Shown in pieces: positions 11,789 to 21,823 of a stretch of 64,000 nt of DNA (position 1 is its first letter; the number at the start of each line of letters is the position of its first letter). Under the pieces are notes generated by a model, which saw only the letters and a program-made list of their open reading frames with translations, did not search any database and was not told the DNA's origin. The position numbers were made by a program, and so were the translations under genes. This stretch comes from Epichloe hybrida. Lineage: Eukaryota; Ascomycota; Sordariomycetes; Hypocreales; Clavicipitaceae. The DNA is taken from positions 806,001 through 870,000 of the forward strand of contig JAFEKR010000014.1 of NCBI GenBank assembly GCA_019022495.1. Reading direction: 5' to 3'.

Positions 11789-14700
11789 TTAGTCGGCCCA
11801 TCCGAATATTTCGCTCACTGACAAGGTGTTGCTCCTCAACCCCGTCAACGTCACCAGAAGAAGCACCAGGTCCAGCACGACGAGCAGCACCCCCGCCATC
11901 ATGTACCGCGGGCTGAAGACGCGATAGAGCATGAGATGTCGCCGCAGCCAGCCCGCCCAGCTCATGGTAGCCAGTGCCTCGACGGCATAGTACGCGACAA
12001 ACACGGCCATGGCGCGGGCGACTGTTTCGAGGACCCCCTTTTGCTTGGGGCCGACCTTCCACATGGAAAGGAGGGGCACGCTCACAGCAGCTAGGATTTG
12101 AGCGCCAAACGTGTTGAGGATGACGACGAGGGGAGTCCAGGGGTATCGGATGGTGAACAGGGGGATGAAGGCGCTGTCCCATTGGATGCTGGACAGAACG
12201 GCCTGGTGCCCCGTTTTGAAGTAGTACAGGTTGCCGAGGATGGCGAGCATAATGGGTCCGATGGTTTCGGCCTTTAGGTTGTTGAGGTCGATAATCTCGG
12301 CGAGCGAGAGAATCTGCCACATCATCAGGGCGAGGGCCCCCGCGCCCATGGGCTTGCTGAGGAGCAGGCAGGCGGCGAGCATGTTGAGCGGGAGCAGGAG
12401 ATACCGCGAGCCGAGGACGTTGCTGTATCCCAGGATGGCGACGCGGGGTTGGCCGGTCCTGGAGGCCGTCGAGACGATGGACACGCTTGGCGGTGCCCAG
12501 ATGAAGGCCGTGGTGCCGGCGACGAGGGCGAGCGCCAGCGTCATCTGCGCCAGGTACACGCCGGTTGTCTTGAGCGTGCCCTCGGACAGCTTGTCGGCGA
12601 ACCAGGCGCCGTTGTTGGCGGCATCAACGGTCCAGTACATGGCTGACATGAACAGGCCTGCTCTGAAGACGTATCCAATCCACGCGGGTGCCAGGCCTTC
12701 GTAGGATCGCGTCGGCGTGAGGAACGACTTGATGATGGACGGGAGGCAGGCGAAGACGGCAAAGGGGACGATGAGCTGCCAGGGGGCAGAGACGGTGGAT
12801 TTGACGGACGCGTAGTACGTCGATGCGCAGTAGGGCATTTGCTCCTCGCGACACAGCGTCGAGTATGACGCGAGGCGGCCGAGCAGAATGAACACGACCG
12901 AATGGTAGACGGCCATGGTGCGTTCGGCCTTGGACTCGATGCGGAAGGAGGACACGATTGCTGCAAACCCGAACGTTGCGGTGAAGAAGAGCAGGATCTG
13001 GTCCTCCCAAATCGTGTACGAGTTGGAGGCAAACCCGACGGAGTGGCTGAGGGTGAAGGCGACTGAGAGCCAGCCCCAGGCTGTTCGCGGCAGCAGGTTG
13101 GTCAGAGTCTTGCCGCCGTCGTGGATGCCAGTGCCCACGGCAGTCAAGACCAACAGCACGACAAGAGTGGCCAAGCGGTCGAGGGGCTGATGTCTGTACA
13201 CGGCCGCGGCCATGAGGGCTCCGACGATGAAGAGGAACCGAGTGTTCCACAGCCGGCGGAGCATATCGCGGTGGTAGTACTGATCCGCGTGAGGCTCGGC
13301 CTCGGCCTCGGCCTCGCCCTTGAACTCCAAGACCTCCAACTTCTTCTCCGCATAGTCGAGCTCCACGTCATTCATGACCACGAACTCGTCGTCCTCGGCT
13401 CGGGAGGCGTACAACATGAGGAGCACGACCCCGATTGCGGTGACGACCACGCCGGAAATCATGCGGGGAATATCGAATCGAGCCCACAGGTCTTTGCACA
13501 CGAGCAGGGTCTGTTCCTGGAATCTGACAAAGGCATTGTAAATGTCTCTGTGAGACGAGATGGGCACCTTTCGTGCCTCGGTCCACAGCGCAGCAGGTGA
13601 ATTCGCGTCGGAGCGAGGAGGAATGCCGCGGGCTTTGAAGTAGGAATCTTGGTATCTCTGAATCCCGGCGGATGCCATGCGAGAAACAGCGGCGAGATTG
13701 GTCCAATCGTTGCCCTTGGGCCCGGAGAAGGCTTCCTCGATGGGACGGCCCAGATTGTTGTAGGGAATTGGAATTCCCAGCAAAAGGGACAGGGTCGGAA
13801 CCAGATCAATCTGGTTGACGGGCCGGATCTTGGCATTGGCAGGGGGCACGGCATGTTCAGGTAAGTTGCGCCCGAAAATGGGTGACTTGGAGTACATCCA
13901 CAACGCGGCCTCGATCTCGTCGTCGCTTTCACCGCCGTGGTCGCCCCTGTCGTCCATTCCATGGTCGCCCATCACCACCAGCAGGGTCTTTTCGTCAATC
14001 GTAGCCGTAAGTCGTCGGATGAAATCATCCATCTGCCGCAGCTTGGCATTCATGGCAGGATGATCCGGCCCATAGCGATGGCCAGCGTGATCGACACCCA
14101 AGCAGTGGCCGATCAGCAGATCCCATTGGCTCTTGGCCTGGGGCTCCATGAGCGGAAATATGTTGTCCATGACGCCATTGTCGACCGTGTGGAGATCATA
14201 CACATTAAAACTGTCGTAGGCCTTGCTGATGTTGGGTTCAAAGTAGCCGGGGAACAAAGACACCCACGTATCGTCACCTAGATGCGCAATCTTTTTGCCA
14301 GCATTCTTCAGCTGCATCAGGATATTGTCCTCGTCAATCGCTGATCCCGCAAAGTTGCTACCGGCATCAATGAATGTCGGCAGAGTCCCGGTCGTCAAGC
14401 CCTTCAATCTTTGCAGCGTCGTCGTCGGGGGGTCGGCAATGAAGGGACGTAGGATGGCATTGCGCGGCGATTTTGCAGCCTTGTCGTGTAGAAAGGGGAA
14501 AGCATTATGAAATTCGTGCTTCTTGCCCTCGTCCTGCGGCACGGTAAAGTCGTAGCGCAGAGCGTCAATCACAACCACGACGGCGCGATCAAACGTCTTG
14601 GGGTGCCAGCAGCCTTTCTCGATGCTCAATGGCGCCAGTCTACTCTCAATGGGCGGCATTGTGCAATTCGACTTGTCTTCCAGGACGAATCGCGTCAACA

Positions 14701-15034
14701 GGAAGCCGCTCGTGAAGAGCCAGGTGCCAACGACATGAATGACAAGCAGCCATGCCCAGAACGCGACAGTCCACCACCATCTTCGCTCGTACGACTCTTG
14801 TCGCAGTTCGTTGAGTCTCTCCCTCTGGCGCTCCAAAGCCTTGGCGGCCTCTCGTGCCGAGGGCTGACCGAGCGCTTCGGCTTCGGCTTCGGCTTCGGCT
14901 TCGGCTTCGTTGGCAGCCTGTATGCGCTTTGCCTTGGCCCATTGCTCGGCGATGGCCTTGTAGTCGGGTGGTGGTTGCGCGGGTGACGGCGACGCGGCGG
15001 CCTTGGCCTTGCTTTTGGGGGTTCGCTGGGGCAT
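11789..15034 (-). CDS. gpi13: GPI ethanolamine phosphate transferase 3 (Gpi13/PIG-O type)
   Basis: One uninterrupted 1081-residue frame. Gpi13 transfers ethanolamine phosphate from phosphatidylethanolamine to the third mannose of the GPI precursor in the ER; this group later links the protein to the anchor. Seen: a cytosolic N-terminus with an Ala-Glu dipeptide repeat (about residues 43-54), one membrane segment (about 86-116), a luminal alkaline-phosphatase-like domain with VVVIDALRYDF (152-162), TTGTLPTFID with the likely Thr nucleophile (214-223), LGVDHAGHRYG (312-322) and MGDHGMDDRGDHGG (355-368), then about a dozen or more membrane helices to the C-terminus. A second AE repeat lies in the middle loop. 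The type-3 call rests on overall resemblance to Gpi13; Gpi7 and Mcd4 are the alternatives. No frame break over 3.2 kb. Confidence 0.93.
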   Translation of the reverse strand: MPQRTPKSKAKAAASPSPAQPPPDYKAIAEQWAKAKRIQAANEAEAEAEAEAEALGQPSAREAAKALERQRERLNELRQESYERRWWWTVAFWAWLLVIHVVGTWLFTSGFLLTRFVLEDKSNCTMPPIESRLAPLSIEKGCWHPKTFDRAVVVVIDALRYDFTVPQDEGKKHEFHNAFPFLHDKAAKSPRNAILRPFIADPPTTTLQRLKGLTTGTLPTFIDAGSNFAGSAIDEDNILMQLKNAGKKIAHLGDDTWVSLFPGYFEPNISKAYDSFNVYDLHTVDNGVMDNIFPLMEPQAKSQWDLLIGHCLGVDHAGHRYGPDHPAMNAKLRQMDDFIRRLTATIDEKTLLVVMGDHGMDDRGDHGGESDDEIEAALWMYSKSPIFGRNLPEHAVPPANAKIRPVNQIDLVPTLSLLLGIPIPYNNLGRPIEEAFSGPKGNDWTNLAAVSRMASAGIQRYQDSYFKARGIPPRSDANSPAALWTEARKVPISSHRDIYNAFVRFQEQTLLVCKDLWARFDIPRMISGVVVTAIGVVLLMLYASRAEDDEFVVMNDVELDYAEKKLEVLEFKGEAEAEAEPHADQYYHRDMLRRLWNTRFLFIVGALMAAAVYRHQPLDRLATLVVLLVLTAVGTGIHDGGKTLTNLLPRTAWGWLSVAFTLSHSVGFASNSYTIWEDQILLFFTATFGFAAIVSSFRIESKAERTMAVYHSVVFILLGRLASYSTLCREEQMPYCASTYYASVKSTVSAPWQLIVPFAVFACLPSIIKSFLTPTRSYEGLAPAWIGYVFRAGLFMSAMYWTVDAANNGAWFADKLSEGTLKTTGVYLAQMTLALALVAGTTAFIWAPPSVSIVSTASRTGQPRVAILGYSNVLGSRYLLLPLNMLAACLLLSKPMGAGALALMMWQILSLAEIIDLNNLKAETIGPIMLAILGNLYYFKTGHQAVLSSIQWDSAFIPLFTIRYPWTPLVVILNTFGAQILAAVSVPLLSMWKVGPKQKGVLETVARAMAVFVAYYAVEALATMSWAGWLRRHLMLYRVFSPRYMMAGVLLVVLDLVLLLVTLTGLRSNTLSVSEIFGWAD
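14874..14909. repeat. (GCTTCG)6 coding hexanucleotide repeat
   Basis: Six perfect copies in gpi13 encode alternating Ala-Glu on the minus strand. A shorter (CTCGGC)3 run at 13295-13312 does the same. Confidence 0.9.
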
Positions 15035-15489
15035 CTTGCTTCAGTACAGATCGCGCGCCAATCCCAGAGCCATCCATTGACTGTGCTGGCGCTCTGGGAG
15101 ACGTATGGACGTATGGTTCGAAGGCGAAGAGCTGTGTTGCGCGTTCACAAGCTGCGAGAAGCACGGAATTTGAAGGTGGACAAAGGAACTGGTAGGCGCA
15201 GGGGCCCCACCCCATGGACTATAAACGAACAACGTTAAGAACCTACCTTGGAGGAGTGATCACCGACCGTGGGCGTGGGGTGCCCTTTCACGTGGTATTG
15301 CGAGTCGATTGCTGCTTTTTGCGGCGACTTTTGGTCAGTTCGCACGACCGACACGTAGGCTCGAATTTGCTCAACATCAATGGAAACCATAACTCTGTAT
15401 TAGTAAGTATAGGCTCGCAATCATACTATTCATAGGGTATCAAATTCGCCACGCAATCTCCCATCACAACTTGTCCGTCAATTTCAACT
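15035..15489. other. Spacer between gpi13 5' end and the CsbD-like gene 3' end
   Basis: 455 bp; contains the gpi13 promoter (minus strand). No coding sequence supported. Confidence 0.5.
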
Positions 15490-16111
15490 TCATGCCTTCT
15501 TGCTGGCCTTCTCAGCCTCAGCCTTCTTCTGCAGATCATGTTCCACACCACGCTGTTGAGCCTTGCCATCAGCACGCATCTGATCGTAATGAGCCTCTCC
15601 ATCCTTGTCGCCAGTAAGACTGGCAACGGCGCCGCCGACAGTGCCCTGAACGCGAGATCCAATACCGGATCCCAAGTCATTCAACTGCCCCTTGGCTTCT
15701 TGTTGCTGACCCTCGAGATTCTGTTGCTGACCGGCCGTCTTCAAATTCTGACCCAAGTTTGTTAATAAAAGACAACCCAAGTATGGGAGCAGACGTCAAT
15801 CACGAGATACTCACCTCGCTACCAACGAGATTACCGATCGTCTCTTTGGCAGAGCCAGCAGTCTGGTTCCATGAACCGGCATTTCGATCGGGGTGGTCTT
15901 TGCTGGCGCCTCCGTCACTGGAAACGGTAGCTCCTGGAACCTTGACAGCGGCCTGAGAGGCATCGTGCTCTGTTTTGGCGGCTTCTTTCTTGACGTCGCC
16001 TTTGGCCTGGTCTCCAGTGTTACCAGTCAAGCTGCCGACAGCACTCTGAATGGCACCTGTGGCCGAGTCGACGTACGACTGAAGGGTGGAAGGTGCCTGC
16101 TTGTCGGACAT
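15490..16111 (-). CDS. CsbD-like stress protein (fungal Hmp1-type 'mismatched base pair and cruciform DNA recognition' family)
   Basis: Two exons, 16111-15815 and 15747-15490, with a 67-nt intron (GTGAGT...GTCAG), give 184 residues. The protein is hydrophilic, Gly/Ala/Gln/Lys-rich and probably disordered. Seen: two CsbD-like segments, one around residues 10-45 (SATGAIQSAVGSLTGN) and one spanning the splice junction (SAKETIGNLVGSE then NLKTAGQQQNLEGQQQ), followed by GSGIGSRVQGTVGGAVASLTG and a terminal GVEHDLQKKAEAEK. Fungal homologues are abundant in conidia and under stress; the 'cruciform DNA recognition' label comes from a basidiomycete relative, and the real role is not settled. Upstream DNA holds CRE- and STRE-like elements, matching stress control. 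Confidence 0.85.
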
Positions 16112-17017
16112 GTTTGGTGGGCTGGATAGAAATTGTGTGTGATGACTGATTGAAGGAATTTCAGTAGCTTGAATAAGTAGAGAGCTCTCAGAAGCAGATG
16201 TGTCTGGTGGGATTTATGGGATGAAGAGAAGAGAGAAGAGTTCAAGAATCACGATGAAGGTGGATGGAGTCGGGTAATATAGTAGTACGCAGGCAGTTCT
16301 ACATGGAAGGTAACCTGCCAAGGAAACGAGAAGGCTCACTTTCTCACTTTCCCCTTTCAAGGGGAGTGAATGGGACTGCCATCATGGGCTGTGATGTCAC
16401 TTGTCGTCTGGTGGAAGATGGATGGGACCATATATGGCAAGTGGCGAGCGATGAACCTGCTGCAAGCAAGTGTTTGGTGGCGGGGCAGCTCGCCTGTGAC
16501 GTCACTTTCGGGACAGCTCATGCAGCAATGGATCTGTACGGACCAATCCGTATGACGAGCATGAACACTCCTGGCTGTGCTCCATTGAATGATGAAAGTG
16601 GCAACTTGGTTGACTTGAACGTAAAAAAAATGGGCTGTAACAGCCATTTTAAAGGTTAGGCCAAGTGCACCAGCAATGTCGATCTACTAGTAGCTCGATC
16701 CCAGCACGTGGGTGGTGAAAGTCGACAAGTCGACAAACGCCAGCTCCACCAGCTGCGGGAATCATTCTTGGTGACTATATAATAAAATATGCCATGGTCA
16801 TAGCCTAAAAGAGCCTAGTAGACGGCGGGTCATAAATATCGTCAGCTGGATCGAATGGATGAGTCAAGTCCGTTTGACTGGCCCGGATTCGAAGCATTCC
16901 TGCACTCATAGTCTGGACCTTCTGCGCCAGCTAGCCATCTTGCGATTGTCAAAGCAGCCCAGCCAAATTGATCCCATCGCCCACCCACTTTTACCAAAGT
17001 TATACCACTCGATACTT
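16112..17017. other. Promoter region of the CsbD-like gene and 3' flank of rvs167
   Basis: 906 bp. The + strand frame at 16264-16659 shows no domain and is probably chance. Contains CRE/STRE-like sites described separately. Confidence 0.5.
16351..16504 (-). promoter_or_regulatory. STRE and CRE-like elements upstream of the CsbD-like gene
   Basis: Inverted CCCCT (16351-16355) and AGGGG (16360-16364) stress elements, a TGATGTCA at 16392-16399 and a perfect palindromic CRE TGACGTCA at 16497-16504 sit 240-390 bp upstream of the start codon at 16111. In other fungi these bind C2H2 stress factors and ATF/CREB bZIP factors. Functional use here is inferred from sequence and position. Confidence 0.4.
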
Positions 17018-17416
17018 TCACAGTTGAACATAATTGCCTGCGTACGATGTGTTAGTTGAGAGGAGTAGAATCTAAGGGAGCTCAGTGAAACTTGATATTT
17101 ACCTGGAAACTGTCCTTCCTTTCCATTAAGCCGGCCGGACCACCACTCGTTCTCATTCTGTGTTCTAGTGACAATCTCGATGACATCACCGGCTCGGAAA
17201 CTCAAGTCCCCATCAGCTTGGGCAGAGTAGTCATACAGGGCTGTTACGGTTTCTGCCACAGGTGCTGCTGTCAAGCGCTTCGGCTTCGGCTTCGGCGGCG
17301 GAGGCTTCGCCTTGGCCGCCGCGATGGTGGACAAAGCAGTGTTGCTTCCAGGTGAATATGGCGGCGGTGCAGCCTGGCTGGAGTCGGCAGACGGGCGGCT
17401 GTAAGCACCAATCTTG

Positions 17417-17454
<38 letters not shown>

Positions 17455-18418
17455 GCCGGTGCCGATGGTTGATGGCCCTGCTGTCAGCAGTCCAGGTTGC
17501 TTGCCCCCTTCAAGGGCTGGTTTAGCTCCGTATCGGATCGGTCGAGGTCGCCCGGTGGTCTTGAATCTGCAAATCGACAAAGCCTCTGTACGGTCTTGAA
17601 TATCCCCGCGCTTCTCAATGAAAGCGTCCTCGATATCGAGGGTCAGATCAAAGTAACCAATATCGCAGCGCTGCATACGCTCATGAAGCGTGTAAAATAT
17701 GTTGAGCTGCATATAGTAGAACGATTGGAAGAGTGGCTGAATAAATTCCTGCTCCAAGGCGAATAATGTGGGCAGCTCTTCTTTCAAAAGATTGTTGAAG
17801 TACTCGTAATCTTGTGTGGCCTGCTCGACATCCCCCTCTGCTTTCCACATGGCCTTTTCGTCCTTGGCTGTGCGCTCCTTTTTGTCCTGCAGCTTCTTGA
17901 GTACGGCGCGGTGTCGGTCATAGTCGAGCTTCTTGTGTTCTCTCTTGAGAGCCGTTTTTCGGATGACCTTGATAACGTCCATCAGTTCGGTGGCTGGTCG
18001 GATAACCCTAGTCTCGATCATATCCAGCTCCGGCGCGAGAGTTTCTTGCAGCTCTTTAACGATAGCTTCGTACTCCTCACAAGCCCGAATTCCTTCTGGG
18101 TTTCCTTCAGGCTTGATACTGTCGGGATCTGACATGCGGCCTGATATGGGCTTGTAGATCTCCGTCATGGCCTGGCTGAACTCGATCTGATGGTTGAGCA
18201 TACCATTGATGGCCTCGAAGTATTTCTGGGACTCATCGTGCAGCTTCTTGGTCTCGATCTCCAATTCCTGAAAACGGCGCTCGGCATCGATGTAAACCGC
18301 ATCCTTGGTATGCTCTCCGATGTTAAACTTGTGTTTGAGTTGTTGAGGCGCCTAACGACCATGAATATTCATCAGCGATTTGAAAAAAGTATTTTCAGTT
18401 GCATCAGTATAGCCTGCT

Positions 18419-18451
<33 letters not shown>

Positions 18452-18565
18452 GCGCGCTGCCTCACCGAGGACCACCAAACATGGAGATGAGGGGCAGCGA
18501 CCACAGAAGAGGTCAGCAACGTGACATACCCTAGTAAGACTCTTGGAGAAGCCTTTGAAACTCAT
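17018..18565 (-). CDS. rvs167: Rvs167/amphiphysin-type BAR-SH3 protein
   Basis: Three exons: 18565-18530 (12 codons, MSFKGFSKSLTR), 18351-17103, and a tiny last exon 17037-17018 (encodes NYVQL), 434 residues. It bends membranes at endocytic sites and couples them to actin. Seen: BAR coiled-coil domain about 1-245 (LKHKFNIGEHTKDAVY near the N-terminus), a Pro/Ser linker with a (Ser-Pro)n run encoded by a hexanucleotide repeat, a KPKPKPKR stretch, and an SH3 domain about 372-434 (ALYDYSAQADGDLSF, NEWWSGRLNGKEGQFPGNYVQL). The last exon is needed to finish the conserved SH3 end, which supports the splice model. Intron 1 (18352-18529) contains a T30 run. Hob1 is the fission-yeast equivalent. Confidence 0.92.
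17417..17452. repeat. (GGGCTC)6 coding hexanucleotide repeat
   Basis: Six perfect copies encode the Ser-Pro repeat in the linker of the Rvs167-type protein. Confidence 0.9.
18421..18450. repeat. T30 homopolymer in rvs167 intron 1
   Basis: Thirty T on the plus strand (A30 in the transcript sense) inside the first intron. Confidence 0.9.
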
Positions 18566-19340
18566 GATGCAAAGCCCTGATAGCTATGCTCGCACAGAGG
18601 GAGAGGGAGAGTGAGCAAGCAGGCGAGCCGTTAGTTACGCGCAGGGGCAGGGAACGAGAAAGAGGCGGACGCCTGGCTTTTTGAGGAAACCCATAAATGA
18701 GGGCATTGACGTTGGTATTGATTTGAGTGAGTGGCCCAGGACTTTGCTGACGACTTTCAGTGGCTGTGCTGCTGATTGTGGCGCAAGTTACTCCGTACAG
18801 CGTTCTGGTCTGGGCACCGTAATCCTGCCATCAGCACTGCCCCAGCCTGCGAGAAACCATCTGCGAGGTTGCCAGCCTGATCACTGCGCGGTGCATCGTC
18901 AGACAAATCCATGCTTCGCCCTCGGCCCCTTTCTGCACAGTAGTACGTACAGAGCACCGACACCGACATTGTAGTTGCACTATACTCGCATTGCGTCAAC
19001 TCCGTTGCATTTCTATCGTCTCTGAGTAATCATGCCGTCGCACTGCCCAGCATAATACCGCCCACACAACCTTCCTCAGCCGAGTCGCCTCCTGTTGGTC
19101 TTGTTAAAGGCGCCGCCGGTTACTGGACTTATCCTGGCCAATCAGAGGCTCTGTGAGGACGCCTATCACCGAGTGGCCGAGCCGAAAGCTCTTTCATGAC
19201 AAATTCCTGGTTATTAGTTAATATGGGGAAGCTACGACAGCAATTATTACTAATAAAAGGCTTTCCCCTGCCTCACCTCTCCGCTCCCTGGGCTTCGAGT
19301 CTCGGCATATGCAATCGCCCGCATCGCATATATCACAATC
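18566..19340. promoter_or_regulatory. Divergent promoter region rvs167 / nfs1
   Basis: 775 bp shared upstream region. Holds TACTCCGTAC (18789-18798) and a CCAAT box (19138-19142, about 200 bp before the nfs1 ATG), a common element in mitochondrial Fe-S and respiratory genes of filamentous fungi. No gene seen. Confidence 0.4.
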
Positions 19341-21152
19341 ATGTCGAGTTTAGCATCGTGCGCGTTAAGGCGGACAGCGAGCCGCCATGTCGCTGCATCC
19401 GCCCCTTTGCGAGCGTTGCCTCGCGCAGCCCTGGTGGCGACACGTTCCAAGGCGATGAGCAGAGGATATGTGACCGAGACCAAGCAGGATCAGGCTCGCG
19501 TGGAAACTGCCATCAAACTGGACAAGAAGGATTTCGTCGACATCCCTCGTCCCCCGATGGGAGGACCTGCTGATGCCAAAATCAGCCCTATGGCTGGTAA
19601 GGGGACGGGACGCCTTGATGATCTATGCCCCTTCACGCTTCACAACCGAGCACTAACCAATACGTCGCTGCATAGAAGTTCTCAAACAGGCTGCTGTAAT
19701 GGAAGAAGGCCAGCGGCCGATCTACCTGGATATGCAGTCAACGACCCCCGTCGACCCCCGTGTGCTCGATGCCATGATACCTTACTACGTCGGCGTGTAC
19801 GGTAACCCGCATTCTCGGACACATGCCTACGGCTGGGAAAGTGAAAAGGCAGTCGAAGAGGCGCGCGAGCATATTGCCTCTCTCATCGGCGCAGACCCCA
19901 AAGAAATCATATTCACGTCCGGTGCCACGGAGAGCAACAATATGAGCATTAAAGGCGTCGCCAGATTCTTTGGTCGCTCTGGCAAGAAGAATCACATCAT
20001 CACTACCCAGACAGAACATAAGTGTGTGCTCGACAGCTGTCGACATTTACAAGATGAGGGGTTTGAGGTCACTTATCTGCCCGTACAGAAAAACGGCTTG
20101 ATAAGCATGGCCGCCCTGGAGGCAGCCATGAAGCCCGAGACTGCCCTCGTCAGTATCATGACCGTCAACAACGAGATCGGTGTCATTCAGCCTATCGAGG
20201 AGATTGGCAAGTTGTGTCGACGGAAGAAAGTATTCTTCCATACCGATGCCGCTCAAGCGGTTGGCAAGATCCCCTTAGACGTCAATGCCATGAACATTGA
20301 CTTGATGTCCATTTCATCCCACAAGATCTACGGCCCCAAGGGCATTGGCGCTTGCTACGTTCGAAGGCGACCCAGGGTCAGACTAGACCCCATCATCACC
20401 GGCGGTGGACAAGAACGTGGTCTCCGAAGCGGCACTCTTGCTCCGCCGTTGGTCGTTGGGTTTGGCGAGGCCTGCCGCATCGCCAAGGACGAAATGAAGG
20501 TTAGTCCTCACAACCAGCACCCCAATAACATCCCGTACCTTTTACGCTCTACACGATGATCTGCTCCACAAGCATGGCTTTCTGAATGGCCCGTGACAAG
20601 GCCGTTCGTGTTGAGTGTTGCACCCTGCCTGAATTTGAGTTGGCCTTTTCCTTTTATTCTCTTCTCCGTTCTTATTCAACGTGCCCATACACTTGCTTCA
20701 GGCGACGGCGCAAACTAATCCTGTTGTAGTACGACACTCAGCGAATCAAGTACTTGTCCGACCGACTCATGAAGGGCCTGCTTTCTTTGGAGCATACAAC
20801 CCAGAACGGTGATAAAAATTCTTTCTATCCCGGCTGCGTCAACGTCTCATTCGCATATGTGGAAGGAGAGTCTCTCCTAATGGCCCTCAAGGATGTCGCC
20901 CTGTCCTCGGGTAGTGCTTGCACGTCTGCGTCGCTCGAACCCAGCTATGTGCTCCGCGCGCTGGGAAACAGTGATGAAAGCGCTCACAGTAGTATTCGAT
21001 TCGGAATCGGACGTTTCACCACAGAGGCAGAGATTGACTATGTGCTCAAGGCAGTCCAGGAGCGAGTCAACTTCTTGCGAGAGCTGAGTCCTTTGTGGGA
21101 GCTTGTGCAAGAAGGAATCGATCTGAATACCATCCAATGGAGCCAGCATTAG
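19341..21152 (+). CDS. nfs1: Mitochondrial cysteine desulfurase Nfs1
   Basis: Three exons: 19341-19596, 19676-20499, 20730-21152, 500 residues. It is a PLP enzyme that removes sulfur from cysteine as a persulfide for Fe-S cluster assembly in mitochondria and for tRNA thiolation. Seen: an Arg/Ala-rich presequence ([16 protein letters not shown]), [39 protein letters not shown], the PLP lysine in [10 protein letters not shown] (Lys302), [12 protein letters not shown] and the catalytic cysteine in [17 protein letters not shown] (Cys424). Intron 2 is 230 nt, the longest well-supported intron here. Full length and intact; essential in other fungi. Confidence 0.96.
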
Positions 21153-21823
21153 GGAAGCGGCGAGTGCAATCTGGCTAGCTGGTTAGTTGGGTGGTCAATT
21201 ATGGACGCGAATATTAAGAGCACAAATGTGGGAAAATCGGAGTTGACTGGAAAAAACTCCCTGGCATGGTAGGTAGGTGCCCTTGTATCAGCATTGTATA
21301 ACACGATACCTCTTTATGCGAATATATGGGACAGGAGACATGGGATGTCTCATCACTGATAGCATACCGTCTGTCGCTTACGCCACGAGAAACAAGAAAG
21401 TTGCAACACCCGCATCAATGCACCTTTGCAGTGGCCCCTCTGAAATGCTCGTGACTGCTCCGTTGCTGAACTTTATTATCTTGACTTGACGTGAGATAGC
21501 GAGCATGTCTGCGCTGCGGCGTACAAAAGCACGCTTGGGGACTTTGATGATGATATGTATGCACTTGTCCCCCACGAGGCCTTTCAAGACGGACACCCGG
21601 GGCAAAATTGTTCACGAAGTCAAACCAGTTAGACATGCCGTTTCTGGAATCATAGCAAAGTGGTTATTTGAACGCAATATTTAAAAAACAAAAAAGACCG
21701 CTAAACCGACTCTCCTGCCGAAATACATTCATCATATATCACGAGGGTGTGTGCTCGACAATCACACCACGACCACGTGAAAGCCCATGTGCCCCCGGGG
21801 GCACTTGCCACTCGCCCGCGTGC
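21153..21823. other. Convergent spacer, no gene seen
   Basis: 671 bp between the 3' ends of nfs1 and the TINA-like gene. Only short frames without domains. Confidence 0.5.

Noticed and set aside
12231..14986. Many long plus-strand and alternate-frame ORFs across the gpi13 region
   Set aside because: They are antisense or shifted shadows of the intact 1081-codon gpi13 frame on the minus strand and encode no recognisable domains.
16264..16659. 131-codon plus-strand ORF
   Set aside because: Lies in the promoter region of the CsbD-like gene; composition and lack of domain suggest chance.
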